NCBI GenBank assembly: GCA_035079385.1
Contig: JAVHKY010000004.1
Span: forward strand, 19,809,001 to 19,873,000
DNA length: 64,000 nt
Direction: 5' to 3'
Source of the DNA: Aspidiotus rigidus
Lineage: Eukaryota > Arthropoda > Insecta > Hemiptera > Diaspididae
Shown one piece after another: positions 1 through 11,500 of this stretch; position 1 is the first letter of the stretch; each line of letters begins with the position of its first letter. The notes beneath the pieces are model-generated. The model was not told the origin of the DNA, did not search any database, and saw only the letters and a list, made by a program, of their open reading frames with translations. A program made the translations under genes and the position numbers.

Positions 1-529
1 ATACAAAATCGTAACAAACTGAAAATTGATAAGATCAATTCATGCGTGACGTCAAATATGTAAAAAACAATCGATCACATGTTTGAGTAATGTTATCAAC
101 AGTACTCATATCGATTCCCATAAGAATTCTACAGGAACGTTTCAATCATTCAGATTCATCAGTACTAATCAATTCAAGATGAAGGAAAAGTTGAAGATAG
201 AAACATTAAATTCAAAATCTTGAAACTTTCCGGTTTATGAAAATGTATTTGTTGTTCCCAATATCACCAATTCATTACCTGTCGTTAGTATTTTCGAGTA
301 GGTACAAAGCTGAATTAAGCTATATTTTTTTTACTTCTTCGGCTGACAATAATTTTCACAGAAATTCCAATTTATGGTTCTTTTGACATAATTGTACGCC
401 CAATGATAATTACTTATTGGAGTTTTTGAATGAATCAATACAGTAACTTTTAATCTTTTCGTTTCATTTTTCATATTTCTCTTACATCAAATCAGTAAAT
501 CAATATAAGAAGAAGAAATTAATTTCTTC

Positions 530-1316
530 CTTTTCCGGTTTTCTCCTTTGTTTTCCCGTTTGGCCTGTTCTTAAATCCTAATTGTTGTCCAGGGTGTCTG
601 GCACTTGGCTACAGGCGCATGGCAAAAAAAAAAAAAAAAAAGAAAAAAAGAAAATTTATTGAACAAAACAAATCATACTTATTTTAGAAACCAAACAAAA
701 TTTAGCATTTGAAATTAACGAAACAAAAACAAAAACAAAAAATCTGCGCAAAATGAAACTTTAATTAGGTATAAACAAAAATAATTTTACTGGAAAAACA
801 TGTTTTTATCTGAAAAAAAAGAAACTATTTTTTTATTGAGAAAACACGTTTTTTCAAACGAATTCTTTTTCGACAATCAAAACACAAACAAACAAAAAAT
901 TTGCCAAATAACAAAACTTAGGGAAAAAAAAAAACTAGAAAAGTTGATAACAAATACGAAATAAAATCGAATTTTTTTTTTTGCCATACCGGTTTGACTA
1001 TAGTGGCTGGCGACTCTAATCTAATTTCTAATTTTTGTCTCACGTGGTCTATTTTTCCTTTGGTCTTTGGAATTTTTAGCTTCCGATTTGATAATTAAAT
1101 TAATGAAATTCTAATACCGGTACGATAATGATTAATGATATTCTACTGCCGATTGAATACCTTTTAAATGATACCAACTCAACGATCAGCCGAAAGCCAT
1201 ATGCAGCTATTCATAGTTTCGGCTGATGGAAATGCCAAAAGCCCAAGCAGCATTTTTCAAGGTCATCAGTTTTAGTCGAAAGCCCAAGCCGTATTGTTTG
1301 GCTGTAACACTCTGAA
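530..1316. repeat. Dispersed repeat, copy 1, interrupted by a nested insertion
   Basis: This stretch aligns by eye, block by block, with 54086-54405. Shared blocks include the CTTTTCCGGTTTT lead-in, CCAGGGTGTCTGGCACTTGGCT, TCACGTGGTCT, TTTGGAATTTTT, TGAAATTCTAATAC, and the closing GTATTGTTTGGCTG. Read inward from each end, part of the unit starts with CCAGGGTGTCTGGCA on the left and CAGAGTGTTACAGCCAAAC (reverse complement) on the right. These resemble imperfect terminal inverted repeats of a non-autonomous DNA transposon. No coding capacity is visible. Copy 1 is longer than copy 2 mainly because of the block at 619-987. Confidence 0.6.
619..987. mobile_element. Nested A/T-rich element with ATGGCAAAA/TTTTGCCAT inverted ends
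   Basis: The block starts with ATGGC followed by a long A run and ends with a T run followed by GCCAT, so its ends are inverted repeats. It lies inside the dispersed repeat and is absent from the second copy, where the flanking GGCAATTGGCTTGAAGCTGGCGACT is nearly continuous. That makes it a likely insertion of about 370 bases. The interior is A-rich with several AAAAACATGTTTTT-like mini-palindromes and no open frame. The family is unknown; a MITE is the simplest reading. Because the termini are mostly homopolymer, the exact ends are uncertain. Confidence 0.4.
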
Positions 1317-2903
1317 AAAAAGTTCGTGAACTGTTTGACTAATGACCGTTACAAAAAAAATGACTAGACTGATCGTGACGGGCACACGGTCATAACAGTT
1401 AAATTGACGTTTATTTCCCTGGGTACGCCAGGAATCCATCCCTCCACAAGACTTAGGGAGCCAGACGCAAGTTTCCTTTTTCCATGTGAATTTCCATAAG
1501 AAGAAAAAAAATAGGTTGTTCAGACTATCAATGGTTGAAAAATTAGAGATTTTTAAAGATCTTGGTAGTTAGATTCATCATCTAGAGGCTTTTATTGATC
1601 TCTGGAGCCAACCCCCCGCCTAAAGACAAAGTTCAATCCTACTGGGAAAACCACTGAAAAAAATGCGCCTAGAACTTGACCTGATGTGGGTGGTGAGGAA
1701 AAAGTTCAAGCTGTATAGGAATGACAATGCACACTAGTGACTCCCATACAACAGGTTCCCTGTTTGCCTCAATTAAGAAATTTGACGCCACGTGAGCTGC
1801 GAGTTTTTAACCTAAAGAAAAATGGAGCTTGGGCTCCCTCTCCCTCTTGGAGGTATGGCCTTGTCTCGTGAGCTTAATGACATTGACGTACTGTCGAGCT
1901 CCAAAATAAAATTCACCAGGATGGAGATATAAAAGCGGACATCAGGGGATAGGCGTAGCCCTCGCTTTCAAACCAACTTACCTATATATCCCCCAAATAG
2001 AGGTTCTAGGCTAACTCTAGTGAGTGCACACTGTACATGGTTGATGTCTTTATTGAACTCCCTACCCTGATCATAGAATTGCCGTAAGGTATCCAAAATC
2101 CAATGATTTCAAGACCTGAAAATATACTATATCCCCCCCCCCCCGCTCCAATTTCAGAATTCTTGTGAGGCATCCGCGGCCCTTAGCCTAATTCAGGCTA
2201 TAAATACAAAAATCAATCTTCCCATGCCTATCTGATTCCTTTGAATGAGTACCTTATCTTTTTTCAGAATTCATCTACTTGAGACTTTATATAATTCAGG
2301 TAACGATGATCATACAGACTGCTTAACGACTCACAGAAAATATTAATACTTGTAACAATCGATCAAGTATGCCGCCAGACGGCTTGAGAAGTACAATTGA
2401 AGCACTTCAGGAGAGAGATAAAACGTATAATAATGAGAGTACCGGAACGGATAATCATTAGAAAACGCGCGTATACATGAAGAGCGCCCTTGCCACTATC
2501 GAGTTTGCATCGCGACTCGATTCGAGAAAGAGCGAGACGACGCACGACGACGGGATCTTGACAAGGAAATTTAAAAATTTTATGGGCTACTTGAGGATGG
2601 GAAATCAACTTCTCCATCGTAAGTTAGTACGTCTCCAATATTGCACACAGAAAAGAGATCATTGCAAGCAGGACGTTAGAGAAGGTACATACACGTGACA
2701 AAATTCTCGCCCCTCCGTTCATAATCTTTCAAAAAATTGTCTCCTCGTAAAGTTTTATTATAATTATTTGATATCTCGCCTCCACAAAAAAATTCCGATT
2801 TACTGTACTATTATGAGTACCTAACAAAAATTCTAGTCTTACCCAGCATATATGAAATGCAGTAAGTAATTTTACTGTTTATCTTATTTTACTTTTTTTT
2901 TAG

Positions 2904-4455
2904 GGTGCAGCATCAGCAGATTTGTACGAGCCACTACCTAATTTACTCATTCTGAATATTGCCTATAATAACTTACACACCCTGAATCCGAAACTTTTCG
3001 AACATTTGCCTCATCTGGAACACCTCAATCTCAGAGGAAACCCTTTAAATGTTATCGGAAATGGGGTTACCAGTGCCATAAACGGTTTACCGTTACTAAA
3101 AGTGAGTACCTATTCAGATAATTTTCTTATGAAAAGTTCACAATTTGCGTACAAACTTTTAGGTAGCCTACACCATAAATTTATTGATTGAAAATATTGT
3201 TTTCAAATGTATATTTGAAGGAATTGAATTTAGCTCATACAAGACTAAAATCTCTACCGGAAAATTGTTTTCACGAGACCAAATATCTGAAGACGTTGGA
3301 TTTATCGCATAATTTATTTACGGTGCCACCACAAGCTCTCGAAAACAACCATAATTTGGAATGGCTATCGCTAGATGGAAATCTCTTCGTACGAATCCGG
3401 TAAGACACGATGTGCCGATAATAAAATTTTATCGTAAACATTATTCTATTAGGAATGTTGGTACAAGAGAGAAATCCAATAAGGAAAAATACAACATAAT
3501 ATTTTCAATTTTGAGAACAAAACGCTAATCAAGAATCGACACAAGAAGAGCCTTGGATTTCAAGAATAGATGTTTTCAAAAGAATACTTTCTTGTTTTCA
3601 GACAGTTTCCGAAAGTATATTCCCTTCAGACACTTCATTTGAATAAAATGCCAGAATTAGTCAGCATTGGAAATCGATCATTAAGTAATTTACCATCGTT
3701 AAAAGAATTCTATTGTTCTGACAATCCCAAACTGGTGAAAATCGATAAGGACGCATTTAGTTACGTGAACGAGAGTCTTGGCGAAGGAGAGACGTGGCCA
3801 CCGCTCGAGAAGGTAAGGAACAAATTCGATATAGCTGTACCTCTTGAAAATGGTATAATTTCAACTTCCTACCGTTTCAGCTCATTTTACGTAACAATGC
3901 GTTAAGATACATAGACAGTCATGTACTCGGTAGATGGGACTATCTGAGTAGCGTAGACTTACAATATAATCCTTGGTTATGTGACTGCGAAAATCAGTGG
4001 ATAGTTTCTACTCTCGTGCCGCTCATCGAGGAAGTACAACCCGAATCGCTCCGAGAGTTCAAGTGAGTGGAATTTAATTTTTCAAGAAAACTAAGAACCC
4101 CTGCCCCTCCCTCCATCAGCGGCAGAATTTCGTCTCAATATTAACTAAACATTATCATTCTTCAATCCCTTATCGTAGGTGCGGATTACCTTTAGAAATG
4201 GAAAACACTACTTTCATTGAAATGTACAACCGTGGTTACGAAATGCGCTGCCTAGACGCGTACAATCACAAACCAGAAAAGGACGGAAAATTGTTGGTAC
4301 AAATACTTATCTTTGTTATCGTCTTAGCACCTTTCATTATGGGTGCTGTGTTGTACTATAAACGCTGCGCAAAAATCAACCAATTACACAAATTGAATTA
4401 TTTTATCCGGTACTCACACCTGAATCTGATTCCAGTCAAAAGTACTGATTATTAA
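2904..4455 (+). CDS. Leucine-rich-repeat type I membrane protein, 3' part of gene
   Basis: Five exons join in frame (2904-3101, 3221-3399, 3602-3812, 3881-4062, 4179-4455) to give 348 residues with a normal stop. The order is about eight leucine-rich repeats, then a cysteine-containing LRR C-terminal cap (the NPWLCDCENQW region, plus later cysteines), then a single membrane helix (VQILIFVIVLAPFIMGAVLYY), then a short basic cytoplasmic tail of about 30 residues. This layout suits a cell-surface adhesion or signalling receptor. No TIR or other intracellular domain follows. No signal peptide or LRR N-terminal cap is present, because the visible part begins at a splice acceptor (TTTTTTTAG|GG). 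The 5' exons were not found in the window. The exact family cannot be named; chaoptin/connectin-like or Tollish LRR proteins without TIR are possible. Confidence 0.8.
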
Positions 4456-4502
4456 TGTATGTATGTTGCTCTGTAAAATAGTTTTTTGTGAATTTGTAAA
4501 AA

Positions 4503-4508
4503 AATAAA
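4503..4508 (+). terminator. Poly(A) signal of the LRR gene
   Basis: An AATAAA hexamer lies about 48 bases after the stop codon of the LRR protein, in AT-rich sequence. This is the expected place for 3' end formation. Confidence 0.6.
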
Positions 4509-4529
4509 TATTTAATATACCCTAGTCCA

Positions 4530-5148
4530 GTAATCAGTATATCGCTATACACATATCCTATACCTATTTATCATCATTGCTAAATGCTTCATGAATACAA
4601 AATACCAGAATTCAGAATGATATACTTTGCCTCACAAACATTAACTTTAGATAGGTATTGAAATTAATAGTACGAGTAAGCTCGAATAAACTGAACCTCT
4701 CACTATTTTCTATAGTAGCTACCTACGATCCACAAAGGGCGAGAAAAATGAAAACAACTCGTACCAGTTCAGTTGAATATGATTTCTAGAAGTTATATTT
4801 TTGTTTCAACATTATCACGAATCTACAATAATTACATCATAAATCTTACCTCGATCACAAAAATGAACATAGTTTATGGAAAAACAGTGAAACGACAAAT
4901 AAAAATATAAAATCATCGCAATACTTAGTAATACATATTTTACGACGAACGATTTCAATTTCAATCGCAGCAGAAAAGTTTACTGGTGTTCTAAATTAAG
5001 GGAGAGGAAGAATATGGAACAACGAAACCCGCGCGAATTTCGGCATATTTCCAGTGGTTTTTTTAAAACATTCACCAGATGCTTTTAAAATACAATTACT
5101 CGATTTGTTTAATTGATTGAAATAAAAAATAAATCATGTTTTTAAAAG
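4530..5148. other. Non-coding gap between LRR gene and RabGGTB
   Basis: This is AT-rich sequence with no open frame of note. It lies between the 3' ends of two convergent genes, so it probably holds both 3' UTRs. No repeat or RNA gene was recognised. Confidence 0.5.
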
Positions 5149-6735
5149 TTAATGAGGACATTGCAGAATTTGATTGCAAATATTTAACCTTTCAATTACA
5201 TGCTGTGGCATACAATAACATGAATTTATAGGTTTTATACCTTCGTGTTTGATGAGCGATAGTGCTCCGATTCCAAACAACGTGTGGAACGGATCGGGCA
5301 TATTCCCTGGTCTGTCGCTAAATCCACCAGTCTCAGTATCCTGAAAGAGAATAATTATTAAAGAGGATTCAAATCGAATCTGACGGAAGGTATTCAACAA
5401 TCTCCAGCATTCGTTACCTGGCAAGCTAGAATGAATTTCTGTAAGGCTTTCTGGTCAATCCAATGAGCTCGTCCGATCATATTCAAAGAAGCGAATACCC
5501 ACCACGAATAACATACATCTGGTAGTTTTTCGGGTCGTCCGTTCAGACCACCAGAGGGTAACTGCCGTTCACAAAGCCAGTGAGCAAGTTTATCTGGACT
5601 TATGAAATGAAGACTATCTGTAATCATAAATGTTGAGGTATTGAGTATCAATTATACGCGACTATGGCGTAATAAATCAAAGACGCTCGACTATGCTAAA
5701 GTACAATCTAAAATACTCACTAGTAATTGAGAGAAATCCTACACAACAATAAATGAGACCAGCGTGACTTTCTGAGTCGGGTCTGGAACCAAAACCACCA
5801 TCGAAGTTGCTACACGAGAGAACAAATTCAACAGCTTTCTTCAAGTCTATGACGTCTAATTTTTTCTGCGATACAATTTTTTCATCGATAAACACACATT
5901 TATAAATTTCTTTTCATCTTCTGTTCAACTAACCAGTAAGGAAAGACATGCAACTGCACAAAACGAAAATCTTGAGTCGAGTTCGCCCCATTTATCTCCA
6001 ATGAATCCACCATTAGGTTGTTGAAGATTCTTAATATAATCTGCTATCTTAGTCGCAGGAAGTTCGTCTTCTCTATTTAGTATACAAGCAATCTAATTTC
6101 AGGGCACATAGTAAATTATTCGCCTATCTTTCGAAAAAAAAACCTGAAGGTGAAGGAACCAAACATTTCTTACTTGAACAGCACTTAAGGTGTACAATAA
6201 ATGAGGATCATGTCCTTCGCATGGACTTATTCCACCATCTTCATTGATACATTTCATAACGAACTGCATTATCTCGTCCGAGCTCAATAGATCATGTTTA
6301 TTCAATAGTTCCAGAGTCGTTAGTCCCCAATACATACCGGACATTCGTAAGTATTCAGACATAAAATACTCCTAAAAAGATGAGAAAGGTAGTTACTAAT
6401 TTTATTAACTATTAAAACTCCTGAGGAAAGCGCAATAAGCGACAGTATATTCATGTGTATCATATCTTTTCAAATATTAATTAGATGATGAAACTTCACT
6501 ACGAAAGAAGTAGCCAAAGAGTCAAAAACTAACGTAGGAAGATCGATCATCGGAATATTTCTCAATAAAGGCAACGTGTTTTTCGGGTTCGAAAAGCGTA
6601 CTCATTCCTTCCGTCAAAGTCACATCTTTGTTGCTGAGAGCCTACAATATGGAACAATTTATTATTTTGAGAGAATTTCATCAGTTGAATAATATGATAA
6701 TATTTTGTAATTTAGAAGGAGTTTATGATTACCAT
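5149..6735 (-). CDS. RABGGTB: Geranylgeranyl transferase type-2 subunit beta
   Basis: This is the beta subunit of Rab geranylgeranyltransferase. With the alpha subunit and Rab escort protein it attaches geranylgeranyl groups to the C-terminal cysteines of Rab GTPases in the cytosol, which membrane trafficking requires. Exons on the minus strand are 6534-6641, 6174-6371, 5934-6092, 5721-5865, 5418-5617 and 5149-5340. All phases agree and give 334 codons including the stop. Prenyltransferase repeats are obvious: [72 protein letters not shown]. The zinc ligands of the family (Asp and Cys in the LPDVCYSWW region, His in DPFHTLFG) are present. The proposed start is an ATG at 6733-6735 immediately followed by a GTAATC donor, giving MALSNKDV. 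It fits the length and phase, but this mini-exon is inferred. Confidence 0.95.
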
Positions 6736-7452
6736 TTTTACAGACGTTGAGGATTAAGTTTTTGAATGGCACCGATCACTGAATTGGAATTACTCTTTCT
6801 TAATTATCCATTACCACAAATGAAATTGAGAAATTCATAATCGAAAAGATGACTGAGCATCACTCACAAAAGCAGAAGAAAGTACCTACACTCAAAAATC
6901 TAGTGCCTTACGAGCTTACGAGTTACCAGAAACAGTGATAACCAGGCCCTGGTGATAACTGATAAGCGATCTCCAGGCTCCAGCAACAGGCAGCAATCAG
7001 CTTGAAGAAGTGAATCGTTCATTTTGATATGATCTGTTGAAAAGACCTTCATTGGGTATAGTTTTCATGAGATTGTAATCCTTTCTTACTGATTGTGTTT
7101 TGATCACGGTACATGGTTTTCATCATCCTCCTTCTGGGTAAGCAGTGGGTAAGCAGTGCGAGGATCGTACTCTGACACCACATGTAGAATCAAGTCTTGT
7201 TTCTCACGTGTCTATTGTCAATAGATATGATAACATGAGACAACCAACAAGATAATATTGTACTTGAAAATACCTCAATTTCTTGTTCATTAATTCACAA
7301 TGAAATCGATTTAGATGATGCAAGTAAAAGAAATTGAAATGCACAGGTAACGCATAATTTGAAATTTCGAATTTCGAGTCCGATCATTCTCCTCTTCGTT
7401 GATATTAGTTTCGATTCGTTTTCTGTTCAGTCTCTCCCTTTGAATCTCAGTG
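6736..7452. other. Divergent promoter region between RabGGTB and PTPS
   Basis: About 700 bases separate the inferred RabGGTB start from the PTPS start on the opposite strand. No long open frame is present. Both promoters and 5' UTRs are presumably here. A direct duplication, GTAAGCAGTGGGTAAGCAGTG, lies near 7139-7159. Confidence 0.5.
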
Positions 7453-8123
7453 ATGACTGCCAGACCCTTGGGATATTTAAGTCGGGTTGAGAAATTCAGC
7501 GCCTGTCATCGCCTTCATAGGTACTTTATTAGTATGTATTTTTTTATGTCAACCTTTTCCTATTCAAGTCATTTTATGCGACTTATTGCAGTGCACAATT
7601 GAGTCCAGAAGAGAATGTTGCGATTTATGGAAAGTGCAATAACGAAAATGGTCATGGACATAACTATACTGGTAAGAGTTGAGGATTTTGAATACCTACA
7701 TACTCATGTTAACTACCTAATTTGAAAATACTCTCGTGTTCGCAATGAGCGTACAACTGTTTTCTTCGTTGGTATTCTAAAAAACACTTTCCCTTTCTTT
7801 TTCTTGATCGACAGTATTGTTGTATTTATAATGTTCCAGTGGAGGTCACGTTGAAAGGTCCTGTAAACAACGTGACTGGTATGATCGAGAATATGAGTGA
7901 ATTGAAACGAGCGATGACAGTAGCCATCATGGATGTATTGGATCATAAGAATCTCGATAAAGACGTTTCGTATTTCAGAGATATCGTCAGTACTACAGAG
8001 AACGTGGCGATTTTCATTTGGGACACTTTGAAGTTAACCTTACAGAAGCCAACTTTATTGTATGAAGTGAAAATTCACGAAACGGATAAAAACATCGTCA
8101 CGTATCGTGGAGAAGTAATTTGA
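7453..8123 (+). CDS. PTS: 6-pyruvoyl tetrahydrobiopterin synthase
   Basis: The enzyme converts 7,8-dihydroneopterin triphosphate to 6-pyruvoyl-tetrahydropterin. This is the second step of tetrahydrobiopterin synthesis, which supports aromatic amino-acid hydroxylases and, in insects, pteridine eye pigments (Drosophila purple). Three exons (7453-7520, 7592-7671, 7840-8123) join in phase to give 143 residues, the normal length. The zinc-binding histidines lie in the FSACHRLH and NGHGHNY segments. The catalytic cysteine is in YGKCNNENG. The DHKNLD and STTENVAIFIWD signatures and the substrate-anchoring glutamate in HETD near the C-terminus are all present. The ATG at 7453 directly precedes the conserved N-terminus, so the start is well supported. 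It is convergent with the olfactomedin-domain gene. Confidence 0.96.
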
Positions 8124-8577
8124 AACGAATTACGAAAGAATATCTTGTTTCATTGATGAAGCTGAATTGTACGAAACGTATACAGATAGAGGTCAGTTTT
8201 TGAACTATTGACGTGTTCTAACTACATTGATGAAAAGAAAACTGATAATTTTCTTAGCTTTTTACTTGCGTTTATCAGCCTCATTCTGATTTTTCCGATG
8301 AATGCAAAGTCTAAATCGGAACATATGCAGGAATATTTTGCGTATCTCAACAATTTTGTGCTTTCTTCATTACGGTCAAGAAGCTGAGCATTTACAGTCT
8401 TTATATCTTGTTGGATTTCATCCAAAAATCGACGGGTCTATGAAATCTAATTTTTGATAGAGGAATTAAAAAAAAAAAAACAATTCAAATAATCTCCTTC
8501 GCCGATACAACTGAGCTTTTCGTTTATGATTGTTAATATTTATTTTCATAAAAAAGTATATTAAAAAACAATTTTGA
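8124..8577. other. Convergent 3' spacer, PTPS / colmedin-like gene
   Basis: This is AT-rich spacer between two convergent stop codons. On the minus strand an AATAAA lies at 8539-8544, about 34 bases past the colmedin-like stop, and would serve as its poly(A) signal. No gene was seen. Confidence 0.6.
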
Positions 8578-11500
8578 TCATGTTTTCTTAGGAGGTTTTA
8601 TACTCGTAGTCTCGTTTCGTACTGGGACAGTTTCGTTATGAGGCTTCTCAGTTTCCATATCCTGACATTTAATCGGATAGGTCAGCATATTTCCAGCATC
8701 CCATGTATTTAATTCCTACAATTTAAGAATATTTAATGTTGAAATATCGCGTCATACGTTTACCAAGTAAATATAACTTTACTATCATTAATGTGGTTTT
8801 TAATGTTACGACACATAATTTCAATAATTTTACTCACGTTATTCCTGTAGTTGTAAGCTATCATAGTCGTATTATTAAAGGGATTTTGGAACTGAATGCT
8901 AGTACTGTCGTCCAGTAGTTTATGTTCGTATAAATCCAATGCCAGACTACCATGAAAAATAAAACAGGAAAGATTCCAAAATTTAAAAAATCTCGAAAAT
9001 GAATCCTTGAAAAGTCGAAGAGGTTTACCTGACTCTCGTAAAAGGTGCAGTCACATTATCAACGGCGTACAAAATACCACAAATAATGAACATGTCGCCG
9101 GCATCTTGATGCTTGACACTGATATTCCAAGCTCTTTCCACCTGAAATATTCCAGTTGTATTGAATTTCCAAACCACAGTATTGTTCGATTTCTCCAGAG
9201 CGCATACTGCCCATACACCATTTTCATCCGACATAACGTCTACATGGTTTTTTTCCGACTTGTATAAGTAATTTCCTGGACTCGTGTCACAACTCGGTAG
9301 TGGGACGGACGGATCTTGCGTTTTTCCGCTCATTGGATCGACTTTATTAATAAAAATCGTATTCGCTTTCTTCGTCGCATAATAGAAAGAGTTGTTGAAA
9401 ATTACGTGATCATTTCCCTGAAGCAGAAATTATTTCAATCAAAGGGAAACTCATTTGTTCTAATTTCAGGGTTAATCGATGATTACCAGAATCTCTTCTT
9501 TCAGTCGAACAGGTCTGCCAAGAGTTCTGTTTAAAAACAGTTGTTTGTTATCGTATACGAGCAGCTCCCAAGTGTTGTTATCTAGGGTTACGTAAAAGCG
9601 ATCTTCGCGTAGTGAGGGATAGTTGGGCGACAAATACGTTTCTCGCATCCAACTTCCGTACTGATCAGGCCACACGTTATGAAATACTGCTTTTCCAATA
9701 GCTTCTAATTGACATTCTGAAAAAAATAAGCAATTAAAAACATAAGTCGAAGGAAAAAGTATGCGCCTTTCCTTGCTACTAGTCTCCTCACTTCGAGCCT
9801 TCACATATTGCGCTTTCGAATGATTAAGATTCGACAACGGTCTAATATCCAAATCGCGGTACCCAAAACCACAAATTTTACATGGCGTACATTCCGGACA
9901 GATTTGTCCTTCATCTGGAGGGCCTGGATTGCCAAATTTAACTCTATTCTTTTGACACGTATCGGTCATTTTTATTTCTGGACGAATTGTGGTATCATCT
10001 GTAAACCGAAAAGAAATCGATAATTAATCAGAGGAAATCTCATTTTGATGCAGTCAAAAGTTGACGTACTTGAAACAAAAATATATCCTTTTGTGATTCC
10101 TCTTCGATTTTTGCCGATGCAGTAATATGTGCCGAATTCTTCCGGTTGAATATCGGTAAAGTTCAGTTGTAATATCGTCTAAAAACATAAAGCTGTAATA
10201 CAATTAAAGGCTCTTTTGAATGTTGGGTTAGTGCAAAAAGCTCTCACCTCGTATAAACCTTTATGATAATAGTCAACTTGAACTTTGCCACTCGACTCCT
10301 CATAAATGGTTCCGTTGTCCACTTGCCAGTAATATACACCATAAGGATAAGCTTGAATTCTACATTCTAGATACACATTTCCGCCGGTCGTGACGTTGTA
10401 AAAGAGATTTTCGATTTCTATGTAAGGTTCAACTGTTTAAAGAAGATAACAAATGCTATGATAGTGTACACAAACTCCTCTCGCTTTCTTGACATATTTC
10501 TCGTCTTTCCTTCCAATCCCAAATTTCTTGAGGTGAATGACCTTCAACTACTCTATTTTGAAAACTTTCAACCTTGAGACTCAACGGTCATCAGAAAGGG
10601 TCAAGGGGGATGGGCTGGGCTCTAATGACTATGCAATGAAAACGATGGAAGGCCCATATTCTACCCCACTCCTTATAGAATTTGTATCTAGCACAGTTGT
10701 AAGGTTACACACCAATGGATCCTGGATGACCTTCACCTATATGAGGGATTTGAAAAGATTCTGATCTTGGAAATGGAGAATTTGGTCATCAAAAGGGGAG
10801 CTTTGGCAAACTACCTCAAGTTATCGATAAAGTCCGCAAAATTTATCCATTACGCATACACGTTGGGAAGAGGAGAGGTCGGCTTAGCCCCGCTTTTACG
10901 AACAAAAATTCTTGATCGAGAAGGGAAAGAGGAATTTAGGTTTCAGTACCTGGTAAATACACATATTCCGGGTGAAGGGCGAGGAAAGCTTGTATTTCGG
11001 AGCTTCTATTTCAGAACTAGAAAGCCTCTGTACGGATACAAAGACCAGAATTAGGGATGAGAAATAGAATGGAAACAGCGTCGAGTCGGGCGAAATCATT
11101 GAGCGGAATTCGACTTACAGTGGATATTCAAATAGTAGGTAGCATTAGCTGGAGGAGCAATTCCATTTTCGGCAAGACACATATATTTTCCTATACTTTC
11201 ACGACTGATATTCTTAAACTGTAAGGTATTTCTCTCCGGGTTCACATCTGAAACAATGAAGACAATATTACAAAGTTACAAAGAATCTACATGAGTCAGA
11301 ATATCCTCCCCTATCAACTTTCTTCCTTTCAGTCTTGTACGAGAACATTTACATAATAACAGAAGTATGAATTATGATTGCCTATTACTTCTAGGGAATC
11401 CTGACTTCGTCAAGGACTATAAAATAAAAAATGAAAAAAAAGTAGATACTAACTTCGCCACATTCCTTGTTTGATAGGTAGTCGAGTGTAGGTAATCTGA

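Larger units (their letters stand above)
1..2903. other. Left-edge non-coding stretch with repeats
   Basis: No convincing exon was found here. The stretch holds a dispersed repeat copy (about 530-1316) with a nested insertion, a poly-C run near 2133-2146, and otherwise AT-rich sequence. Missing 5' exons of the leucine-rich-repeat gene that begins at 2904 should lie here or further left. A possible 32-base exon at 2268-2299 (flanked by TTTTTCAG and GTAACG) has no recognisable coding content. Short open frames near 2363-2698 on both strands show no family resemblance and no supported splice links. Confidence 0.5.

Noticed and set aside
10537..11054. Two adjoining plus-strand open frames in an intron
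   Set aside because: They are frame-offset, lack homology and splice context, and lie inside an intron of a minus-strand gene.
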